Origin: CAZJFH01 sp964545205
GTDB lineage: Bacteria; Pseudomonadota; Alphaproteobacteria; Rhodospirillales; Magnetospirillaceae
Length of the DNA: 13,262 nt
Assembly (NCBI GenBank): GCA_964545205.1
Contig: CAZJFH010000098.1
Location: 1-13,262 of the forward strand
Reading direction: 5' to 3'
Shown here: positions 7,178-13,262 of the stretch, in pieces
Layout: each line of letters begins with the position of its first letter
Position numbering within the stretch: the stretch's first letter is position 1
The notes under the pieces: generated by a model
What the model was told of the DNA's origin: nothing
The model's input: only the letters and a program-made list of their open reading frames with translations
The model's database searches: none
Translations under genes and position numbers: made by a program

Positions 7178-8093
7178 GCGCCGCGGCCAGCCGATCAACG
7201 GCTGGGTCGCCATCGACAAGCCGCTGGGCATGAGCTCGACCGCCGTGGTCAGCCGGGTGCGCCGGCTGCTCGACGCCGCCAAGGCCGGGCACGGCGGCAC
7301 CCTCGACCCGCTGGCCACCGGCGTGCTGCCGGTCGCGCTGGGCGAGGCGACCAAGACCGTCTCCTACGTCATGGACGGCGCCAAGACCTACCGCTGGCGC
7401 GTGCGCTGGGGCGAGGCGCGCTCGACCGACGACCGCGAGGGCGCGGTGATCGCCACCAGCGACGTCCGTCCCGACCGCGCCGCCATCGAGGCGGCGCTGC
7501 CCGCCTTCGTCGGCGACATCGAGCAGGTCCCGCCGCGCTTCTCAGCGGTCAAGATCGCAGGCCAGCGCGCCTACGACCTGGCGCGCGGCGGCGAGGAGCT
7601 CGTGCTCGAGCCGCGGCGCGTGCGCATCGAATCCTTCACCCTGGTCGGCCAGCCCGACGCCGACCATGCCGATTTCGAGGTGCGCAGCGGAAAGGGCACC
7701 TATATCCGCTCGCTGGCCCGCGATCTGGCGGCGGCGCTCGGCACCGTCGGCCATGTCGCGGTGCTGCGCCGCACCTCCTGCGGACCGTTCCACGAATCGG
7801 CCGCAATTTCGCTGGACAGCCTGGAGCAACTTGTGCAAGGTGCCGCCTCTGCGAATTGTGTGCTTCCTGTCGAGACCGCGCTGGACGACATCCCGGCGCT
7901 GGCCCTGACGGAGGCCGAGGCCCGCCGCCTGCAGACGGGACAGCCGGTATCGCTGCTGCGACTGGCCGCCCGCGAAGTCCTGACATCGGTTCCGCCGGAC
8001 GCCACCGTCCGCGCCATGGCCGACGGCAGGCTGGTGGCGTTGGCCCGCATCGCCGGCGGCGAGGTCCGCCCGGTGCGTGTCCTGAACCTCTAG
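7167..8093 (+). CDS. truB: tRNA pseudouridine(55) synthase TruB
   Basis: TruB isomerises U55 of the tRNA T-loop to pseudouridine. The 308-residue product has the N-terminal GWVAIDKPLGMSSTAVV motif and the catalytic motif GGTLDPLATGVLP with the nucleophilic Asp at residue 47. It also has KTYRWRVRWG, the QVPPRFSAVKIAGQRAYDLARGGE segment and the KGTYIRSLARDL motif. The C-terminal portion after about residue 230 (LPVETALDDIPALALTEAEARRLQTGQPV) matches the TruB C-terminal/PUA-like region. ATG 7167 follows AGGAAGG at 7152-7158 and overlaps the end of rbfA by 11 bp, implying coupled translation. Key residues are all present and the length is typical. Confidence 0.97.
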   Translation: MARRRRGQPINGWVAIDKPLGMSSTAVVSRVRRLLDAAKAGHGGTLDPLATGVLPVALGEATKTVSYVMDGAKTYRWRVRWGEARSTDDREGAVIATSDVRPDRAAIEAALPAFVGDIEQVPPRFSAVKIAGQRAYDLARGGEELVLEPRRVRIESFTLVGQPDADHADFEVRSGKGTYIRSLARDLAAALGTVGHVAVLRRTSCGPFHESAAISLDSLEQLVQGAASANCVLPVETALDDIPALALTEAEARRLQTGQPVSLLRLAAREVLTSVPPDATVRAMADGRLVALARIAGGEVRPVRVLNL

Positions 8094-8106
8094 TCTGGAG
8101 ACCCCG

Positions 8107-8376
8107 ATGTCGATCACCGCCGAGCGCAAGGACGAGCTCATCAAGGAATACGCCCTGCAGGAGGGCGACACCGGCTCGCCGGAGGTGCAGATCGCGATCC
8201 TGTCGGAGCGCATCCGCAACCTGACCGAGCACCTCAAGGAACACAAGAAGGACTTCCATTCCCGTCGCGGCCTGCTGGTGATGGTCGGCCAGCGCCGGCG
8301 CATGCTGGACTACGTCAAGGGCAAGGACCAGTCCCGCTACGAGTCCCTGATCGCGCGCCTTGGGCTGCGCAAGTAA
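8107..8376 (+). CDS. rpsO: 30S ribosomal protein S15
   Basis: S15 is a primary 16S rRNA-binding protein of the central domain of the 30S subunit. The 89-residue product is the standard length and shows the full signature: GDTGSPEVQIAILSERIRNLTEHLKEHKKDFHSRRGLL, then VGQRRRMLDYVK and the YESLIARLGLRK end. TGGAG at 8096-8100, just after the truB stop, gives 6-base spacing to ATG 8107. It is followed by GC-rich hairpins and an intrinsic terminator (8435-8465). In E. coli, S15 represses its own translation through a structure near its start; no such structure was identified here. Confidence 0.98.
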   Translation: MSITAERKDELIKEYALQEGDTGSPEVQIAILSERIRNLTEHLKEHKKDFHSRRGLLVMVGQRRRMLDYVKGKDQSRYESLIARLGLRK

Positions 8377-8382
8377 ACCGAA

Positions 8383-8417
8383 CGCGGCGGCTTCGGCCGC
8401 GGCGCCCCTTCCGGGGC
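8383..8417 (+). other. Two GC-rich stem-loops after rpsO
   Basis: CGCGGC (8383-8388) pairs with GCCGCG (8396-8401) around a 7-base loop, and GCCCC (8404-8408) pairs with GGGGC (8413-8417) around TTCC. Neither is followed by a T run, so they are more likely mRNA 3'-end protecting or processing structures than terminators. In such GC-rich DNA short pairings like these may also be chance. Confidence 0.35.
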
Positions 8418-8434
8418 AATAGTTCCGGCGGCAC

Positions 8435-8465
8435 ACCGTGCGGGAGGCCACTCCCGCGCGGTTTT
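8435..8465 (+). terminator. Intrinsic terminator downstream of rpsO
   Basis: ACCGTGCGGGAG (8435-8446) pairs with CTCCCGCGCGGT (8451-8462) in a 12-bp stem with one G-T wobble and the 4-base loop GCCA. TTT follows, so a run of four Ts lies at 8462-8465. The stem is strong and the T run short. It sits 58 bp after the rpsO stop and about 155 bp before pnp. It probably ends most operon transcripts and leaves pnp to a separate promoter or partial read-through, as in E. coli rpsO-pnp. Confidence 0.72.
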
Positions 8466-8505
8466 GCCGTATCTGGACACCACTTCGTCGTGCGTACACA
8501 TCGAT

Positions 8506-8535
8506 GGCCGCGGAACCGCCATGGGGCGGACGGCC
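8506..8535 (+). promoter_or_regulatory. Two-tier stem-loop in the pnp leader
   Basis: GGCCG (8506-8510) pairs with CGGCC (8531-8535), and inside it CCGCC (8516-8520) pairs with GGCGG (8525-8529) around ATGG. The bulges are CGGAA and a single A. It lies between the rpsO terminator and pnp. PNPase in E. coli represses its own mRNA after RNase III cuts a leader stem; a comparable role here is inference. Confidence 0.4.
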
Positions 8536-8571
8536 GACTGCAATTGCCGGGGCGCGGGCACCAACAGCGCC

Positions 8572-8600
8572 GGGATCGCGGGCAATCCGGCTCCGATCCC
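8572..8600 (+). promoter_or_regulatory. Stem-loop just upstream of the pnp ribosome binding site
   Basis: GGGATCG (8572-8578) pairs perfectly with CGATCCC (8594-8600). An inner CGG (8579-8581) / CCG (8587-8589) helix extends it, with the loop GCAAT and a 4-base bulge on the 3' side. It ends 5 bases before GGAAAGGGAAAG (about 8606-8616), the likely pnp ribosome binding region. That makes it well placed to influence translation or to be processed by RNase III. Confidence 0.5.
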
Positions 8601-8620
8601 CATGTGGAAAGGGAAAGTAC

Positions 8621-10750
<2,130 letters not shown>

Positions 10751-10760
10751 TCGCAGCTTT

Positions 10761-10791
10761 CGTCATGCCCGGGTCTGGCCCGGGCATGACG
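10761..10791. repeat. Perfect palindrome between pnp and the GDPD gene (REP-like element / possible terminator)
   Basis: CGTCATGCCCGGG (10761-10773) pairs with its exact complement at 10779-10791, a 13-bp perfect stem around the 5-base centre TCTGG. It begins 10 bp after the pnp stop. No T run follows on the + strand. The CGTCATGCCCGGG-type palindrome resembles short intergenic repeats scattered through alphaproteobacterial genomes (from memory). It could stabilise the pnp 3' end or stop transcription. Confidence 0.75.
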
Positions 10792-10801
10792 AGCAGGGGG
10801 A

Positions 10802-11575
10802 ATGGTGGCTTCCGACCCGTCCTTCCCGAGTACCGGCGGCGAGCTGCGGCTGCCCCGGGTGATCGGACACCGCGGCGCCGCCGCCTACGCTCCGGAGAAC
10901 ACCCTGGCCGGGTTCCGCCTCGCGGCCCGGCTGGGCGTGTCCTGGGTCGAGTTCGACGTCCAGCTGACCGCCGACGACGTGCCGGTGGTCATCCACGACG
11001 CCCGCCTCGACCGCACGACCGACGGCATCGGTCGCGTCCGGCGCACGCCGCTGGCGCGACTGAAGCGGCTGGATGCCGGCCGCTGGCTGGCGCCCGGCTT
11101 CGCCGGCGAGCGCGTGCCCACCCTGGAAGAGGCGCTGGCCGAAACGGCGGCGCTGGGGCTGGGCGTCAACATCGAGATCAAGCCCGGCCGCGGCAGCGAG
11201 CAGCGCACGGCCCATCGTGCGCTGGCCGTCGTCGCGGCGACCTGGCCGGCCGACCGGCCGCGGCCGCTGATTTCCAGCTTCTCGCGTCGCGTCCTGGCCG
11301 AGGTCCAGGCGCTGGCGCCGAACTGGCCGCGCGGGCTGCTGGTGGGCGCGCTGCCGCGCGACTGGCGCGCCGCCGCCGCCGCGTTCGGCTGCGTCAGCAT
11401 CCACTGCGACCAGCGGCGTCTGACCGCGCCGCAGATCGCCCAGATGCGCGCCGCCGGCTACCGGGTGCTCGCCTACACCGTCAACGCGCCCGATCGCGCT
11501 GCGGAGTTGTGGGAAGGCGGCGTGGATTCAATTTTTTCGGACGTCCCCGATGTTTTCGACGCTTCGGCGTCATGA
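10802..11575 (+). CDS. ugpQ: Glycerophosphodiester phosphodiesterase (UgpQ-like)
   Basis: Enzymes of this family hydrolyse glycerophosphodiesters to glycerol-3-phosphate and an alcohol, salvaging phosphate and carbon from phospholipid headgroups. The 257-residue product is a single GDPD TIM-barrel domain. HRGAAAYAPENT is at residues 23-34, the metal ligands Glu50 and Asp52 are in VEFDVQL, and His65 is in VVIHD. EIK follows at 125-127, with the C-terminal AYTVNAPD and GVDSIFSDVPD segments. His23 and His65 would be the catalytic pair. No signal peptide or membrane segment is seen, so it is probably cytoplasmic, like UgpQ. The start is uncertain: ATG 10802 directly abuts the GGGGG ribosome binding site (10796-10800), while GTG 10805 would have better spacing. 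It is separated from pnp by a palindrome and probably transcribed independently. The gene symbol is by family resemblance only. Confidence 0.88.
   Translation: MVASDPSFPSTGGELRLPRVIGHRGAAAYAPENTLAGFRLAARLGVSWVEFDVQLTADDVPVVIHDARLDRTTDGIGRVRRTPLARLKRLDAGRWLAPGFAGERVPTLEEALAETAALGLGVNIEIKPGRGSEQRTAHRALAVVAATWPADRPRPLISSFSRRVLAEVQALAPNWPRGLLVGALPRDWRAAAAAFGCVSIHCDQRRLTAPQIAQMRAAGYRVLAYTVNAPDRAAELWEGGVDSIFSDVPDVFDASAS
11558..11571 (+). other. Small UUCG-tetraloop hairpin at the 3' end of the GDPD gene
   Basis: GACGC (11558-11562) and GCGTC (11567-11571) pair around TTCG, giving the extra-stable C(UUCG)G form in RNA. It ends just before the GDPD stop codon. No T run follows, so it is at most a weak terminator or 3'-end stabiliser. 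Confidence 0.35.
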
Positions 11576-11613
11576 AATTGGAAAGAAAACTGGCCGAAAG
11601 AGGCATGACGGAA

Positions 11614-11619
11614 TATATG
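11614..11619 (+). promoter_or_regulatory. Possible -10 element upstream of the nitronate monooxygenase-like gene
   Basis: TATATG lies in the only AT-rich patch (about 11571-11620) of the 94-bp gap before the GTG start at 11670. No good -35 hexamer is seen 16-18 bp upstream. It is a guess from composition and position. Confidence 0.28.
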
Positions 11620-11669
11620 GTACGCTCTCGGCCTTGGGACGGGCCGGCGACGGATGGAGACCTGTTTCA

Positions 11670-13067
11670 GTGAAAGCGTTGAAGCCACTGGTGATCTCGG
11701 GGCGCGAGGTGCTGCCCCTGGTGGAGGGCGGCAAGGGCGTCGCGGTGTCGAACGGCCTGAGTTCGGGCGCCTGGGCGGCGGCCGGCGGCGTCGGCACCTT
11801 CTCGGGGGTCAATCCCGATTTCTATGACGAGGCGGGCGACCGCATCCCCTACGTCTACCGCGCCACGGTGCGCCGCGAACGCCAGCAGGAGCTGATCGCG
11901 CAGTCGATCCGCGGCGGCATCGCCCAGGCCCGCATCGCCCACGAGACGGCGAACGGCGAGGGCCGTCTGCACATGAACGTGCTGTGGGAGATGGGCGGCG
12001 CCGAGCAGGTGCTGCACGGCGTTCTCGAAGGCGCCAAGGGCCTGATCCACGGCATCACCTGCGGCGCCGGCATGCCCTATCGGGTGTCCGAGATCGCGGC
12101 GCAGTACGGCGTCCACTACTATCCGATCGTCTCGTCCGGCCGCGCCTTCCGCGCGCTGTGGAAGCGCTCGTTCCACAAGACCCCCGAGCTGCTCGGCGGC
12201 GTCGTCTACGAGGATCCGTGGCTGGCCGGCGGCCACAACGGGCTGTCCAACAGCGAGAACCCGCGCGAGCCGCAGGATCCGTTCCCGCGCGTGCTCGAGC
12301 TGCGCAACGTGATGCGCGAGGCCGGGCTGGGCGAGACCCCGATCTTCATGGCCGGCGGCGTCTGGGCGCTGCGCGACTGGGAGGACTGGCTCGACAATCC
12401 CGAGCTCGGCCCGATCGCCTTCCAGTTCGGCACCCGGCCGCTGCTGACCCAGGAGAGCCCGATCCCCGAGCAGTGGAAGAAGCGCCTGGTCACCCTGCGC
12501 CCCGGCGACGTGCTGCTGCATCGCTTCAGCCCGACCGGCTTCTACTCCTCGGCGGTGCGCAACCAGTTCCTCGACGAGCTGGTCGCCCGTTCGGAGCGCC
12601 AGGTCGGCTACGGCACCGCCGCCGAGGGCGAGCGCAACGCGCCGCTGGCGATCGGCGCCCGCGGCCGGCTGGTCTACGTCACCCCCGAGGACAAGGCCCG
12701 CGCCGAGGGCTGGATCGCCGAGGGCTTCACCGAGGCGATGCGCACCCCCGACGAGACCCTGGTCTTCGAGACCCGCGAGACCGCCGACGAGATTCTGCGC
12801 GACCAGGCCGCGTGCATGGGCTGCCTGTCGCACTGCGGCTTCTCGAACTGGGCCGAGAACGACGCCGGCAGCACCGGCAAGAAGGCCGATCCGCGCTCGT
12901 TCTGCATCCAGAAGACGCTGCAGAACATCGCCCATGGCAGCGACATCGAGCACGAGCTGATGTTCGCCGGCCACAACGCCTATCGCTTCGCGCAGGATCC
13001 CTACTACGCCAACGGCTTCGTGCCGACCGTGCGACAGCTCGTCGAGCGCATCCAGACCGGCGACTGA
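11670..13067 (+). CDS. Nitronate monooxygenase-like flavoprotein with a C-terminal cysteine cluster
   Basis: The 465-residue product resembles the 2-nitropropane dioxygenase / nitronate monooxygenase group of FMN-binding TIM barrels. These oxidise alkyl nitronates or related substrates, and the group also includes FabK- and PfaD-like enzymes. Visible family features are LVEGGKGVAVSNG near residues 17-29, GITCGAGMP at 128-136, and AGGHNG with His189 at the position of the catalytic histidine (usual form GGHRG). FMAGGVWALRD and AFQFGTRPLLTQES are the phosphate-binding glycine loops. The roughly 100 C-terminal residues exceed a typical family member and carry Cys382, Cys385, Cys389 and Cys412 (CMGCLSHC, then SFC), suggesting a metal or Fe-S site. 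GTG 11670 is chosen because GGAGA at 11656-11660 precedes it and conserved sequence starts there; ATG 11550 would run back into the GDPD gene. The true substrate is unknown. Confidence 0.72.
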   Translation: MKALKPLVISGREVLPLVEGGKGVAVSNGLSSGAWAAAGGVGTFSGVNPDFYDEAGDRIPYVYRATVRRERQQELIAQSIRGGIAQARIAHETANGEGRLHMNVLWEMGGAEQVLHGVLEGAKGLIHGITCGAGMPYRVSEIAAQYGVHYYPIVSSGRAFRALWKRSFHKTPELLGGVVYEDPWLAGGHNGLSNSENPREPQDPFPRVLELRNVMREAGLGETPIFMAGGVWALRDWEDWLDNPELGPIAFQFGTRPLLTQESPIPEQWKKRLVTLRPGDVLLHRFSPTGFYSSAVRNQFLDELVARSERQVGYGTAAEGERNAPLAIGARGRLVYVTPEDKARAEGWIAEGFTEAMRTPDETLVFETRETADEILRDQAACMGCLSHCGFSNWAENDAGSTGKKADPRSFCIQKTLQNIAHGSDIEHELMFAGHNAYRFAQDPYYANGFVPTVRQLVERIQTGD

Positions 13068-13084
13068 CGGTTCGAGACCGGTCG

Positions 13085-13100
13085 CCCCGCGAAGGCGGGG
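13085..13100. repeat. Short GC hairpin after the nitronate monooxygenase-like gene
   Basis: CCCCGC (13085-13090) pairs with GCGGGG (13095-13100) around GAAG, 17 bp after the stop codon. It is the left end of the larger inverted repeat at 13090-13186. It could act as a 3'-end structure for the upstream mRNA, but no T run follows. Confidence 0.5.
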
Positions 13101-13186
13101 GCCCATTTTCCAGAGGCTTCGGGTGGTCTCGTCGAGGCGCCCGTGCGTGCTCCGGACCGCCTCTGGAAAACGGATGCCCGCCTTCG
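13090..13186. repeat. 28-bp imperfect inverted repeat (MITE/REP-like dispersed element)
   Basis: The arm at 13090-13117 is matched in inverted orientation by 13159-13186, with 41 bp between. Ten outer bases (CGAAGGCGGG) and twelve inner bases (TTTTCCAGAGGC) match exactly, and only the six in the middle diverge. No coding sequence overlaps it. The form, long terminal arms rich in CGAAGGCGGG around a short core, resembles non-autonomous palindromic elements common between genes in GC-rich alphaproteobacteria (resemblance from memory). No flanking target-site duplication was identified. Confidence 0.68.
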
Positions 13187-13262
13187 AGCTTGTGAAGAAA
13201 TTCGAACCCGTCGCTCCCGCGGAAGAGCTTGTGAAGAAATCCAGTCTCGCTCTCGCGGGCAA
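13186..13262. repeat. Two tandem copies of a ~39-bp repeat at the window edge
   Basis: GAGCTTGTGAAGAAAT occurs at 13186-13201 and again at 13225-13240, exactly 39 bp apart. The following 22-23 bases are also related, both containing CGCTC(C/T)CGCGG. The first copy begins at the last base of the inverted repeat's right arm. The array may continue beyond base 13262. From 13068 to the end no gene is seen. Confidence 0.7.

Noticed and set aside
8474..8500. Possible pnp promoter, TGGACA (8474-8479) with TACACA (8495-8500)
   Set aside because: The -35 match is good but the -10 is poor and the spacing is only 15 bp; not strong enough to list.
8438..8620. N-terminal extension of pnp from 8438
   Set aside because: It begins inside the rpsO terminator stem and covers the structured leader. 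PNPase homologues start at the MFKVFRKEL-type sequence encoded from 8621/8627.
11550..11669. Longer nitronate monooxygenase-like start at ATG 11550
   Set aside because: It overlaps the GDPD gene, encodes no recognisable sequence and lacks a ribosome binding site; GTG 11670 has GGAGA at a good distance.
13186..13262. Direct repeats at the end read as the start of a CRISPR array
   Set aside because: The exact repeat is only 16 bp, there are two copies, and the 'spacers' resemble each other. It is a tandem repeat, and no cas gene is in the window.

Overview
The window is a GC-rich stretch (visibly about two thirds G+C or more) of bacterial core genome. All ten of its housekeeping genes lie on the + strand in the order metK-trmB-rimP-nusA-ylxR(rnpM)-infB-rbfA-truB-rpsO-pnp. 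This order, an infB product beginning with the alphaproteobacterial-type IF2 N-terminus, and the YlxR domain joined to an L7Ae-like domain all point to an alphaproteobacterium. A Rhodospirillales-type lineage is the best guess, but that is inference and no species is claimed.

Layout. Positions 1-1132 hold the 3' end of metK (S-adenosylmethionine synthetase) and an 8-bp overlapping trmB (SAM-dependent tRNA m7G46 methyltransferase). Positions 1133-1270 hold a promoter-like pair of hexamers, a stable stem-loop and a textbook intrinsic terminator placed just before rimP, i.e. an attenuator-type leader. Positions 1271-8376 hold a tight translation and transcription operon: rimP (30S maturation), nusA (elongation, termination and antitermination), ylxR/rnpM (RNA-binding protein), infB (IF2), rbfA (30S maturation), truB (tRNA Psi55) and rpsO (S15). 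infB is interrupted by a 48-N assembly gap (4529-4576) inside its low-complexity N-terminal region, and the reading frame is not preserved across the stated gap length. Positions 8377-8620 hold an intrinsic terminator after rpsO and a structured 5' leader of pnp. pnp (8621-10750) encodes polynucleotide phosphorylase.

After pnp the content becomes accessory. A near-perfect palindrome (10761-10791) is followed by a cytoplasmic-type glycerophosphodiester phosphodiesterase gene and then a 465-residue nitronate-monooxygenase-like flavoprotein gene. The latter carries an unusual C-terminal cysteine cluster. The last 195 bp are non-coding and repeat-rich: a short GC hairpin, a 28-bp imperfect inverted repeat separated by 41 bp, and two copies of a roughly 39-bp direct repeat running to the window edge.

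Functionally, the core block couples ribosome assembly (RimP, RbfA, S15, IF2), tRNA modification (TrmB, TruB), transcription control (NusA) and RNA turnover (PNPase). The leaders of rimP and pnp are where autoregulation by NusA and PNPase would be expected. No defence system, phage gene, CRISPR array, tRNA or rRNA was found. The less ordinary signals are the leader structures, the cysteine-bearing flavoprotein and the terminal repeat cluster.
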